In this document: in pieces, positions 17,295 through 25,980 of the stretch
How positions within the stretch are numbered: position 1 is the stretch's first letter
Layout: the number at the start of each line of letters is the position of its first letter
Source of the DNA: Perlabentimonas sp041656735
GTDB lineage: Bacteria > Bacteroidota > Bacteroidia > Bacteroidales > Tenuifilaceae
Direction: 5' to 3'
DNA: 64,000 nt
Assembly: GCA_041656735.1 (NCBI GenBank)
Contig: JBBACY010000001.1
Location: forward strand, 186,001-250,000
Program-made: the position numbers and the translations under genes
The notes under the pieces: generated by a model
Told to the model about the DNA's origin: nothing
The model's database searches: none
What the model saw: only the letters and a program-made list of their open reading frames with translations

Positions 17295-18238
17295 AAACAA
17301 TCCATTATCGTATAGCTAAAGTATTCAGGCTTGTTTATTGATTTGACAATTGCGTAGGAAAAAACATCCCGTCCATTAATTTGGTTGTATTGTATTAGTT
17401 CTTTCTGCTGGCTTGCCGTTAGGCTTGTTCTTATATGCTCACCTTTGTATTCAATAAGTTTTAAATCAAAATTAAACGAATTCAATTTACTCAACTTTGA
17501 AATAAAATTGATGTATTCCTTTACTAAATACTTAATTTCCCCATTTTCATCAGCTATTTCTTTGAAGCCACCATCTGTACTGCTACAATTATAAGTATTT
17601 AAGAAAACATCTGTTAGTTTCCTCTTTATTTCGTTTACTACATTTGGATTTAAGGTGTTTAAATATGTTATAATGTTCATTATAATTTCAGAATTACCTG
17701 ATGTTTTGTAAAGCCAATTCCACCATTCTTTAGCGTTCTCTTTGTAGGCTATTACCGTTGTGTACATTGTGTTATCTGCTCTCAACAAAAAGTCCATAAA
17801 TCTTAACTCTTCATACAAGTTCTGATACCCAATATTTGAGAGATTTATACCGTGTTTACATAATTCGGAAATAATATAATGACAGGTTCCAAAAGGGTAT
17901 TTTTTATAATATGAGCTTGTTGGTAATAAATACCTTTGGTTATAAATATTTGGATTGATTTTGTTTGGATTATTTTGAATGCGCTCAATATGTTCTTTAT
18001 TGATGGCAATTATATGCTGGTCAATTGTAATTGTACTTTCGTTCGGAACGAACATATCAATATATACACCATCATAGATAGAATTGCATTTTGAAGTGTC
18101 AAGCCAAACCTTATCAGCACTGTTTGAAAAACCAACAACTTCACAATTGCAGAAATTACTTAACAACAAACCACTAATAACACCATCAATATCGGAGTTG
18201 ATTATTATTTTGTTGTTTTGTATTAACTTCTCAATCAA
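17291..18238 (-). CDS. DHH-family phosphoesterase-like protein in restriction-modification operon
   Basis: A 315-residue protein. The N-terminal 75 residues carry a DHH-superfamily pattern: motif I NSDIDGVISG (D16, D18), motif II VYIDMF (D61) and motif III TIDQH (D73-Q-H75, where most members have DHH). YPFGTCHYIISEL (about 115-127) and FMDFLLRADNTMY (about 150) resemble the later motifs of that fold. DHH enzymes (RecJ, NrnA, GdpP) hydrolyse single-stranded DNA, nano-RNA or cyclic dinucleotides using Mn. It lies 17 nt after the methyltransferase and overlaps the nuclease by ATGA, so the three are translationally coupled. A role in the defence system is inferred. Strongly A+T-rich. Confidence 0.65.
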   Translation of the reverse strand: MIEKLIQNNKIIINSDIDGVISGLLLSNFCNCEVVGFSNSADKVWLDTSKCNSIYDGVYIDMFVPNESTITIDQHIIAINKEHIERIQNNPNKINPNIYNQRYLLPTSSYYKKYPFGTCHYIISELCKHGINLSNIGYQNLYEELRFMDFLLRADNTMYTTVIAYKENAKEWWNWLYKTSGNSEIIMNIITYLNTLNPNVVNEIKRKLTDVFLNTYNCSSTDGGFKEIADENGEIKYLVKEYINFISKLSKLNSFNFDLKLIEYKGEHIRTSLTASQQKELIQYNQINGRDVFSYAIVKSINKPEYFSYTIMDCL

Positions 18239-18255
18239 TTTTTTTCGATAAAGGA

Positions 18256-19698
18256 TTAGTAGTTTTCTGAAAGCGACTTGAAAATTGCTTTGAGTACTGT
18301 TACATTGACAGAATTCCCAAGTTGTTTTAGAATTATATTTGGTGTTCCAATAAGTTTGTACTCTTTAGGAAATGATTGCAATAGTTTAGATTCTTCTACT
18401 GATATTCTCCTTTTAAGTTTTCCAATAATTTGACGATGATTCATTGCCACTAAAGTTGAAAATTTATCTGGCTTTTTAATTCTTACCCCTGATGGTCTAA
18501 ATTGAATTAAACAATCAAAAACGCTTTCATATTTATCACCTGATTGCCATTCCATTTTTCTATGTGTCTTTACACACCAATCAAGGTTATCATATTTTTT
18601 AAGCCAACGGTCAATGAATTTTTTATTCCTTTGATAAAGGTTTATATTTTTTGAAATGAAGTTAGTTTTCCATAGAGGAAATTGATTTAAATTGCCGTCG
18701 TATTTAAAAAACTCCATCCAAATTGGAAAACCAATCACCTTCATATCGATTCCCTTATAAAATTCGTCCCACATTTCCAGAACTTTTTCCTCATAAGGAC
18801 TGATTCTGTCTTCTATTTTTGGGTCAATGATTTTGTCAATACTGAAAGTGGTTTTAATAAACTGCTTTTCAATTTCTTCCCTGAAATTCTTTATTAAACT
18901 TTCTTTTCCTTTAGCAAATTCTTTTCTAACACAGGGAATATAAATACGTGGGCGTAAAATTGGTATTCCGAAACTATCAGGAGAGATAATTAATGGCTTT
19001 TCGGGGAAAAAATAGCCAAGTTTATCTAAATTCTTTGAAATTACTTTGTAAGTGTTACCGTTATCGTGACTTGCTAAATTTGCTACGTTTTCTAGCAGCA
19101 AATACTTGGGTTTATGCTTTTCTATTATTTCACAAATATCAAAAAATAGAGTCCCTCTGGTATCTTCAAATCCATTTTGAAAACCTCCTTTAGAGAAAGG
19201 TTGACAAGGAAAACCTGCGCACAGCAAATCAAATTTCTCGGGAATAAAGTTTTTTACTTCAGGTTTGGTTATGTCACCAAACGGATACTCTCCAAAATTC
19301 TCTTTGTATGTTTTTTGCGCATCTTTATCCCATTCACTACTAAAAACGCATTTTCCATTCAGTTCTTGTATTGCTAATCTAAACCCACCAAGCCCTGCAA
19401 ATAAGTCAATAAATGTGAATGAGTGTTTTTTAGGTGTAGGGAAAGGTATTTCAGAAACTTCTGACAGAAGTTCTTGAATTAAAAATGATTTTTCTATACT
19501 GATATTATGCTCATGTTTGGCATGAGAAATATATTGGTCAATAATATTCAAGGCATTATTTTTATAATGCTTTGACATACCATTCTCATAGTTATGAAGA
19601 TAATGAGTTAATATAGCCTTACTCAAAGAATCAGTTGATGGTTTTATTTCGCAACACTCACCAACTGCATTAATGTTAACTTTATTAATATCAGTCAT
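18256..19698 (-). CDS. DNA (cytosine-5-)-methyltransferase of restriction-modification-like operon
   Basis: A 480-residue C5 methyltransferase. An N-terminal extension of about 90 residues, absent from the solitary paralogue, precedes FIDLFAGLGGFR. Catalytic motif GFPCQPFSKGG, ENV in LLENVANLA and C-terminal KQLGNSVNVTVL are intact. The motif usually read QxRxR is IPILRPRIYIP. Its recognition region (GFPIWMEFF, THRKMEWQSG, IQFRPSGVRIKKP) matches that of the solitary enzyme at 10063-11214. First gene of a three-gene minus-strand operon. A+T-rich compared with its neighbours, and with a host-like -7 box just upstream. The extension may be regulatory or bind DNA; this is not shown. Confidence 0.93.
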   Translation of the reverse strand: MTDINKVNINAVGECCEIKPSTDSLSKAILTHYLHNYENGMSKHYKNNALNIIDQYISHAKHEHNISIEKSFLIQELLSEVSEIPFPTPKKHSFTFIDLFAGLGGFRLAIQELNGKCVFSSEWDKDAQKTYKENFGEYPFGDITKPEVKNFIPEKFDLLCAGFPCQPFSKGGFQNGFEDTRGTLFFDICEIIEKHKPKYLLLENVANLASHDNGNTYKVISKNLDKLGYFFPEKPLIISPDSFGIPILRPRIYIPCVRKEFAKGKESLIKNFREEIEKQFIKTTFSIDKIIDPKIEDRISPYEEKVLEMWDEFYKGIDMKVIGFPIWMEFFKYDGNLNQFPLWKTNFISKNINLYQRNKKFIDRWLKKYDNLDWCVKTHRKMEWQSGDKYESVFDCLIQFRPSGVRIKKPDKFSTLVAMNHRQIIGKLKRRISVEESKLLQSFPKEYKLIGTPNIILKQLGNSVNVTVLKAIFKSLSENY

Positions 19699-19718
19699 TA
19701 GTATTTATTTCTTTCTCA

Positions 19719-19726
19719 CAAAGGTA
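19719..19726 (-). promoter_or_regulatory. -7 promoter element of the restriction-modification-like operon
   Basis: TACCTTTG on the minus strand is an exact TAnnTTTG match, 20 nt before the methyltransferase ATG. No separate promoter is apparent for the DHH or nuclease genes, which supports a single transcript. Confidence 0.6.
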
Positions 19727-19898
19727 CTAAGAAAAGGTCTAAGTTTCTTGTTGAAAAAATCTCGTCTACGATTTTTCATCATGGACTACAACTATCAATT
19801 AAAGCAACGAATCATCAAATTTAGTACTCAAAACCGAGCAAGGTTCAAGGTATAACCATAAAATGTAACCTCGTCATACTGTTTTGCTAACCCAAATT

Positions 19899-22800
19899 CT
19901 ATGTAAGTTTATAGGGTATTTTTAAGTATACCGTTGTTCCTGTGGCATTTCCGTAATCGTCGGTATTGTCCGCAATTTTAAACGATTCCTCAATAAACCG
20001 CCCTTTTTTTAGCTGAAGCAGAATGCTTTTACTGCTTAGCTCTATACCAACCGATTTGTATGCTTTCGCCTTTTTTGCTTTTATCTCCATCGCCTTTTTG
20101 CGGCCAATGCCATTATCGGCAATGGTGCACATAAGCCATTTTTCTTGTTGCTCTATTTCAATAGTTAACGTCATATCACTATTTTTGGGCGATAGGCCGT
20201 GCACAATGGAGTTTTCAAGAAAAGGCTGAATTAGCATAGGCGAAATTTTAATCCTTTCCTCATCAATGGCATCATCAATAATTACATCAAATGTAATTGG
20301 TTCGTCAAGGTTTAGCGAGTGAACCATTACAAACGTTTTGTAAAAGTGTAGCGCTTCGGATAGCGTAATATCTTCCAGCCGCGAGTAGTCTAAAAACATA
20401 CGCATAAGCCTTGCAAACTGCGATAGCACACCCACAGCCTCCTCTTTACTGCTTGAAAGGATGGTTTGCTGAATTGAAGTTAACGTATTAAAAATGAAGT
20501 GCGGATTTATCTGCGAGCGTAGCAAATCGAGCTCCATTTTTTGCAGTTTACCTTGGAGTAAGCGGCGGTTAAGGAACAGCAGCATTAGGGCAAACAGAAA
20601 AATTACGATGGCTGCACCAACCGATATTTTAAAAAGAGGAGTTTGATAAAACGATGGGATAATAATTAGCGAAACCTCTACGCTTTGCTCTGCCTCTTGA
20701 CTATACGGGGTTTTGCTGGTTAAGCTAAAAGTGTACTTTCCGGGCGGAACGTCGGTATAGCTAACCGTATTAAACCGGTTGGTGGGTTGGCGAGGTTGCT
20801 TGTCGTAATTTTTAAGCTGGTAGGTATAGCTTACCTCGGCGGGGTTTCGAAAATCAAGCAAAGAAAACTCCAACGAAAAGAAGTTTTGGTTGTGTTTAAG
20901 CGTAATGGTGTCGTCACTCATTATTTCTCGGGCCACTATTTTATCAAAAACCCTAAGTTCGTTTATCACTAGCGGAGCGGTATGTGTTTTTTGCTCAATG
21001 CTATCGGGATTAAAAAAAACCACACCCTGCTTGCTGCCAAAAAGTATTTGGTTACTATTTGTGGTTGCCCCACATTTAAACGTAAACTCACTGTTTAGTG
21101 GGCCTAGTTTTATTGGGTAGTTTTTAATGGTGAAAGTTTTTGTGTCAATGTACGAAAGGCTTTCCTTGGTGCTTAGCCAAACATTCCCCTGGCTATCGGC
21201 AAGGGCAGTGCAGGTAAAGTCGGTCGATAATCCATCGGACTTACCAAAGTGCTTGTACGTATCGTCTTTTTTGTTGTACACGTAAAATCCGTTGGTTGTG
21301 GTGGCAATAAATAGCCTGTTGTCATCAATCTCCACAATGCTCCAAATTGAGTTATTGGAGTAGTTAACCTCATTTATTGGGGGGATAATGGGTTCAGGGT
21401 TTAGCTTACTATCCCCGTTTAAAAGATAAAGCCCCTCGCTACCAATCCAAATAAGCCCTTGCGAGTCTTTGTAAAGCGAGTACACAATATCTGGTTGATT
21501 TTCAGTGTTAAAGGAGGGGTCTCGCTCAAACTTATCATTATAAATTGATAGCTTAAATAGGGTAGGCCTTTCGAGCGAACCCACTAAAATGCCATTATCA
21601 AATTCAACAGCCGAAAAGTATTGCTTGTTGTTGGGTATACTGTACTCGTCGGTAAACTTACCCCGCAAGGTATTGTATAAAAAAACCGACTCGTTGGTAA
21701 CAAAAACCAGATTTCCATTTTGTAGCTCGATAATTTGGTTTGTAGCGTAGGTTTTGCCATTTGGAGTGGGAAATTTAACCTCTTCAATAATTGGACTCGA
21801 TAGGTTTATGGCTTTGTCTATACCGCTTATTTTGTAAGCGGCTCCCTGCCTTACTCCAATCCACAAATTTCGTTTGCTATCAATGGTTATTGACCGAATA
21901 TACTCGTTTGGTAACCCTTTTTTTGCATCGAGTAGTTTAAATGGCGATTGAGGCATCACTTTTATTAGCCCCTTTGTGGTTCCCAGCCAAAAGGTGCCAT
22001 TATCTTCTTGTAAACCACAGGTATACTCATTGTTTGCTTCGTGCTTTAAAATTATTGTGTGGGTTAACTGTTGCTCCTTGCTAAACGTAAAAATTTTATT
22101 CTCGGCGGCAAGGTATAGTCTACCGTTTTTTGAGAATATGAGCCCATTGTTGTCAACGTTTTTGAGCAGCACACTTTTTACAAGAGAATCGGGGCTAACC
22201 GATACTAAATTTGCTTGGTTTGGTTTACTGCTAACCAGTCCAACCATATAATTGCCAAACATAAACGGATGATTACTAAAGCATTGCGCACCACTTTTTG
22301 CCCATTGTCTGTTTTTAATACTATAGATGTATTGCTGCGATGCTATGGAGAAGTGTACTGACGTTTGTGGTATTATGCTATAAATTTTCGAGTTTAGCAC
22401 TCTCGATGTTATTGGGAAATTAATATATTCAAAAATGCCTGTTTCAATATTAAACCTATTTATTCCGTTGCTGGTAATTATCCAGTAAATGCTGTCGTTT
22501 TCTTGGGCTATTGAGGTAACATTGGGGCTACTTATTGTTTGGTTGTTTCGGGGGTCGTGCAAATAGTTTGTCCACTTGTTGTTAACCCTGTTTAGTATCG
22601 AAATACCGTTGGCTCCCACCAGAATTCTTCCCTTGTTGTCTTCAAAAACAGTGGTAATAACATCGCCCGAAAGGCTGTTGGTATTAGTTTCATGGTTGTA
22701 TACTACAAACTTATTCCCATCGTATTTTACCAAACCGTAAATTGTTCCAACCCATAGATAGCCTTTGGTATCTTTTAGTAGGCACCTTACCTCGTTGTTG

Positions 22801-22922
22801 GGTAAACCTTTGGTTTCGTCATAAATTTCGGTTGTTGCGTATAGCGTTTGCGAAATGCCAGCATAAGCTAAGGCAAGCAGTAAAATAATTATAAAAAGGG
22901 AAGTGCGTTTTAAACTTTTCAC
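19899..22922 (-). CDS. Two-component regulator propeller sensor histidine kinase (LytS-like)
   Basis: A 1007-residue membrane sensor. The signal peptide/anchor (1-25) is followed by a periplasmic two-bladed propeller region of about 600 residues with recurrent DxxGxLWVGT-type repeats, a Y_Y_Y domain (about 680-745; YTYQLKNYD) and one transmembrane helix (about 760-785). The cytoplasmic LytS-type kinase has the phospho-accepting His in QINPHFIFNT and an ATPase with IQPFLENSIVHG and DNGIGRK. There is no fused response regulator, unlike classical hybrid systems. The LytTR regulator at 13844 is the likely partner, separated by the restriction-modification-like operon and rtcB. Ligand unknown; relatives often sense glycans. 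Confidence 0.95.
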   Translation of the reverse strand: MKSLKRTSLFIIILLLALAYAGISQTLYATTEIYDETKGLPNNEVRCLLKDTKGYLWVGTIYGLVKYDGNKFVVYNHETNTNSLSGDVITTVFEDNKGRILVGANGISILNRVNNKWTNYLHDPRNNQTISSPNVTSIAQENDSIYWIITSNGINRFNIETGIFEYINFPITSRVLNSKIYSIIPQTSVHFSIASQQYIYSIKNRQWAKSGAQCFSNHPFMFGNYMVGLVSSKPNQANLVSVSPDSLVKSVLLKNVDNNGLIFSKNGRLYLAAENKIFTFSKEQQLTHTIILKHEANNEYTCGLQEDNGTFWLGTTKGLIKVMPQSPFKLLDAKKGLPNEYIRSITIDSKRNLWIGVRQGAAYKISGIDKAINLSSPIIEEVKFPTPNGKTYATNQIIELQNGNLVFVTNESVFLYNTLRGKFTDEYSIPNNKQYFSAVEFDNGILVGSLERPTLFKLSIYNDKFERDPSFNTENQPDIVYSLYKDSQGLIWIGSEGLYLLNGDSKLNPEPIIPPINEVNYSNNSIWSIVEIDDNRLFIATTTNGFYVYNKKDDTYKHFGKSDGLSTDFTCTALADSQGNVWLSTKESLSYIDTKTFTIKNYPIKLGPLNSEFTFKCGATTNSNQILFGSKQGVVFFNPDSIEQKTHTAPLVINELRVFDKIVAREIMSDDTITLKHNQNFFSLEFSLLDFRNPAEVSYTYQLKNYDKQPRQPTNRFNTVSYTDVPPGKYTFSLTSKTPYSQEAEQSVEVSLIIIPSFYQTPLFKISVGAAIVIFLFALMLLFLNRRLLQGKLQKMELDLLRSQINPHFIFNTLTSIQQTILSSSKEEAVGVLSQFARLMRMFLDYSRLEDITLSEALHFYKTFVMVHSLNLDEPITFDVIIDDAIDEERIKISPMLIQPFLENSIVHGLSPKNSDMTLTIEIEQQEKWLMCTIADNGIGRKKAMEIKAKKAKAYKSVGIELSSKSILLQLKKGRFIEESFKIADNTDDYGNATGTTVYLKIPYKLT

Positions 22923-22943
22923 TAGTTTAGCGTGTTATTTCAT

Positions 22944-22951
22944 CAAAAATA
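22944..22951 (-). promoter_or_regulatory. -7 promoter element of the sensor kinase gene
   Basis: TATTTTTG on the minus strand is an exact TAnnTTTG match 21 nt before the ATG. Confidence 0.5.
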
Positions 22952-23192
22952 GGAAATATTTGTAAATGCCTAGCTACACGTTGGTAGTTTTAATGGTATG
23001 TTGGTGAGCTCAAATTACACGTTGGTAACAAAGTATTTGCAAACTGTAATGTGTATACTTATCTTACAATCAGAAAAATAGACAAACAATTTACTGAAGC
23101 CGGCCCTTAAATAACTGTTTTTAACATTACTTTTAAAAGTTTGCACGAATTTTGTAGTATATTAACCCAAAGGAACATTAAAAAATATAGCT

Positions 23193-24689
23193 ATGAAAAA
23201 ACTAATTAACATATTAACCATCGCTTTCCTTTTTATAGGAATTAGTGTAGCAACAGCGCAGGTGGAGCCTAAAGAAAAGCTTGGTTTGCCTGGTGATAAT
23301 TTAAACCTTTACGCTGTGCTAAACCTCTTTCAAAACTCTGTAACCCTTGAGGAGTTTGAGAGAGAGCTTAACAACCCCGAAAAGGTTATTAATAACCTTG
23401 ACTTGAACAACGACAGTAAAGTTGATTACATTAAGGTGTATGATTATGCCGATAAAGATGTACATAACATAGTGCTAAGGGTTGATATTAGCAAGGATCA
23501 GGAGCAGGACGTTGCCGTTATTATTACCGAAAAACAATCCGACGGTTCGGTTATGGTACAACTTATAGGTGATGAAATGCTTTATGGTAAGGATTATATT
23601 GTTGAGCCACATTACGCAGAAACACCAAATCCAGCTTACTCAGGAAATACCGAATACTATGCCGCGACCAACAATAACGATAACGCCATTACAACTACGT
23701 ACTACGAGGTTGCCCAGTGGCCCGCGGTAGTTTATATTTACTCACCAAGCTATAGCCCTTGGTTCTCTTCATGGTATTGGGATTATTATCCTAACTACTG
23801 GCACTCTTGGACACCTCACTACTGGCATTATTACTACGGTTACCAACATAACTGGTATTCACACTATTATGCATACTACCGTCCCTGGTACGGTTATCGT
23901 TCTCCTAGATATAGAGATTATTATTACGGACGCGTACGCAGGCATTCAACCGTGGTTGCTACCAATGTGAGTGTAAATAGGTACAAGAACACATATAGTC
24001 GTCCTGAAACCATTGATGCAGGAAGAAGACGTTCGGCCCAAAAGGTTAGCAATATGCCAAAGGCTAATGCAGGCTCAGCATCTGTAAGTTCGCGGGTTCG
24101 TGAACGTTCACAGGCTAACAGCAATCATGAAAGCGTGCGTATCGATAGGTCATTAAAGGGCAGTTCAAGCTCGGTAAGTCGCACTACTAGAGTATCCAAT
24201 CGTAATAATCAGGGTACTGTTTCAGGTAGTTCAAATGTTAGTAAAGGCAATCGTTCAGGATCGGTTAGTGGTGCATCCTCTTCATCAAGCCGTTCGCAGG
24301 GGCAAGCCATACAGCGCCCTCGTAATACATCACAACAGCGCTCTGTGGGGTCAAGCCAACGCTCTTCGGGGCAACGGAACGTGGGAGCAAGTAATAACCG
24401 ACAAAGTACACAATCGTCAGGTAGCCGTTCGTCTGGTTCATCAACCAGTGTTAAGCGCCCTCAATCAACTACTAGTAGGCCAGCAGCAACAACAAGCAGA
24501 CCTGCCACAACAACTAGTAAGCCCGCAACCACTAGTAGGCCCGCTTCAACTAGTTCGAGCAGGAGTTCATCGAGTAGTAGTAAATCATCGGTTAGCCGTT
24601 CATCCGGCTCTAGCTCCAGAAGTAGCTCCACTTCCAGTACTGGCTCTAGTAGGTCAACTACAACAAATAGTTCGGGAAGAAAAAGATAA
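23193..24689 (+). CDS. Secreted low-complexity protein (Trp/Tyr-rich then Ser/Arg-rich)
   Basis: A 498-residue exported protein whose function I do not recognise. The signal peptide ends near residue 23 (ATAQ). A folded domain (about 30-150) contains NDSKVDYIKVYDY and VAVIITEKQSDGSVMVQLIG. A striking Trp/Tyr/His-rich stretch follows (about 175-250, many WY, YY and HYW pairs), then about 230 residues of Ser/Arg/Thr/Gly low-complexity sequence ending SGRKR. Related proteins are common in Bacteroidetes. The basic disordered tail could bind nucleic acid or anionic surface polymers, but this is speculation. Codon patterns in the tail (AGT/TCA/ACT runs) look slippage-prone. A terminator follows. 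Confidence 0.75.
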   Translation: MKKLINILTIAFLFIGISVATAQVEPKEKLGLPGDNLNLYAVLNLFQNSVTLEEFERELNNPEKVINNLDLNNDSKVDYIKVYDYADKDVHNIVLRVDISKDQEQDVAVIITEKQSDGSVMVQLIGDEMLYGKDYIVEPHYAETPNPAYSGNTEYYAATNNNDNAITTTYYEVAQWPAVVYIYSPSYSPWFSSWYWDYYPNYWHSWTPHYWHYYYGYQHNWYSHYYAYYRPWYGYRSPRYRDYYYGRVRRHSTVVATNVSVNRYKNTYSRPETIDAGRRRSAQKVSNMPKANAGSASVSSRVRERSQANSNHESVRIDRSLKGSSSSVSRTTRVSNRNNQGTVSGSSNVSKGNRSGSVSGASSSSSRSQGQAIQRPRNTSQQRSVGSSQRSSGQRNVGASNNRQSTQSSGSRSSGSSTSVKRPQSTTSRPAATTSRPATTTSKPATTSRPASTSSSRSSSSSSKSSVSRSSGSSSRSSSTSSTGSSRSTTTNSSGRKR

Positions 24690-24709
24690 ATAACAGTTGG
24701 TTTTATTCC

Positions 24710-24748
24710 AAAAAGCGTTGCGCAGATTTATAGCGCAGCGCTTTTTTT
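24710..24748 (+). terminator. Rho-independent terminator
   Basis: A 14-bp stem (24710-24723 with 24733-24746, one G-U pair) is followed by a T-run. It lies 20 nt past the stop of the low-complexity secreted protein. Confidence 0.88.
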
Positions 24749-24950
24749 ATTCTGCCATTTCGTTTTCAACTCGTTGTTGTTATTAGGGAAGCCACCGCAG
24801 GTATTATTGTGAGAAGGAACTACGAAGCAACCGAAACCAAAGTAATTCAAAAAAATCAGTTTGTTATTTGCTATGCCCATAGACTCGCCTCGCTAAGTTC
24901 GCAGTGAACGTTTGTGATGATGAGTAAAACGCGGATTTATAAACTTACAA

Positions 24951-25034
24951 CCCGCAACCCGCAACCCGCAACCCGCAACCCGCAACCCGCAACCCGCAAT
25001 CCGCAACCCGCAATCCGCAACCCGCAACTCGCAA
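24951..25034. repeat. Heptanucleotide tandem array, CCCGCAA x 12
   Basis: Twelve contiguous 7-nt units: nine CCCGCAA, two TCCGCAA and one CTCGCAA. It lies 86 nt before the ATG of the DUF2147 gene and is the most uniform GC-type array in the window. The rest of 24749-25119 holds no gene. Confidence 0.95.
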
Positions 25035-25119
25035 CCGTTAACATATATTAGCAAAAAACACCATAATTAAACCTTTAATTTTATTATATTGCATAGTAAA
25101 ATAAAACCTCATTTGCCCT

Positions 25120-25569
25120 ATGAAGAACACAGTTAGCTTAATTTGTTTCCTTTTGCTAAGTTTTTCTCTGTTGGCTCAAAACGTCAATAACATTTTTGGT
25201 GTATGGGTTACACAGGATAATGACAGCAAGATAACGTTTGCTTGTGACACCAGCGGAAAATTGTATGGCCAAGTAACGTGGGTTGATAATATGCACACTA
25301 ACTGCGGTGAACTCCTGCTGGATGTTAACAATCCCGACGAAAGTTTACGAGGGAAAACCATTCTGGGTTTGAGACTATTAAATGATTTTGAGTACAATCA
25401 ATCTAAGAACAAGTGGATTAACGGTACCATTTACGACCCCACCACCGGTAAAACCTACAAATGCCAAATGTGGGTGCAAGACGATCCAAATAAACTTTCA
25501 GTGAAGGGCTATATTGGCGTACCTCTTTTAGGGCGTGAAGTGGTTTGGTTTCGTGAGTTGGCAGACTAG
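25120..25569 (+). CDS. DUF2147 family secreted protein
   Basis: A 149-residue exported protein. The signal peptide (1-19, ending LLAQ) is followed by a single DUF2147 domain of lipocalin-like appearance: IFGVWVTQDNDSKITF at the start, ILGLRLLNDFEY and NGTIYDPTTGKTYKC in the middle, and the conserved YIGVPLLGREVVW near the end. The family is widespread in Gram-negative bacteria and its biochemical role is unknown. Probably monocistronic. The array of twelve CCCGCAA units just upstream is an oddity that could affect its promoter region. Confidence 0.9.
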   Translation: MKNTVSLICFLLLSFSLLAQNVNNIFGVWVTQDNDSKITFACDTSGKLYGQVTWVDNMHTNCGELLLDVNNPDESLRGKTILGLRLLNDFEYNQSKNKWINGTIYDPTTGKTYKCQMWVQDDPNKLSVKGYIGVPLLGREVVWFRELAD

Positions 25570-25627
25570 CACTGGTTTTGAGAAGTGAGAGGTGAGAAGC
25601 GAACGGAGGGCGGGCAGCACCGTGTTC

Positions 25628-25770
25628 CCCGTCATCACGAGCGTTTTTTGCGAAGTGATCTGTTTATTAGTTTAAAGTTTATTAGGAGAGGAGAGTTAGC
25701 GTACTCGAATGGGCATCGCAAGCTCGAGTGAGGTTGCTTCGTCGCACAGTATGCTCCTCGCAATGACGGG
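25628..25770. repeat. Intergenic palindromic element (MITE-like)
   Basis: CCCGTCAT at 25628-25635 and ATGACGGG at 25763-25770 are perfect terminal inverted repeats of a 143-bp segment. Inner words (GCGAAGTGATCT, AGGTTGCTTCGTCGC) are also imperfectly complementary. This resembles the common non-coding palindromic elements of Bacteroidetes chromosomes. Nothing else is apparent between 25570 and 25980. Confidence 0.6.
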
Positions 25771-25980
25771 AGGGGGTGATGAGTGATGAGAGATGAGTTT
25801 GCGTACACGAAAGGGTATCGGAAAATGAAAAAAAATCTGTGTTTATTTACCTTCGGTGAGCTCGCAAAGGGCGCTAGGTTGTGTAATCTGTGGACAAAAA
25901 ACAGCGTAAATCAGTAAAATCAGTGTCATCAGTGTTCCAACAAAACCGAGCTAGTAGTTTAACCTAAACCACCTTGTTAT

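Noticed and set aside
10063..19698. Diversity-generating retroelement or retron linked to the repeats
   Set aside because: No reverse transcriptase motif (YxDD) is seen in any frame, and no template/variable repeat pair was found.
19673..19855. 60-codon frame upstream of the methyltransferase operon
   Set aside because: It overlaps the methyltransferase start and the promoter on the opposite strand and has no recognisable features.
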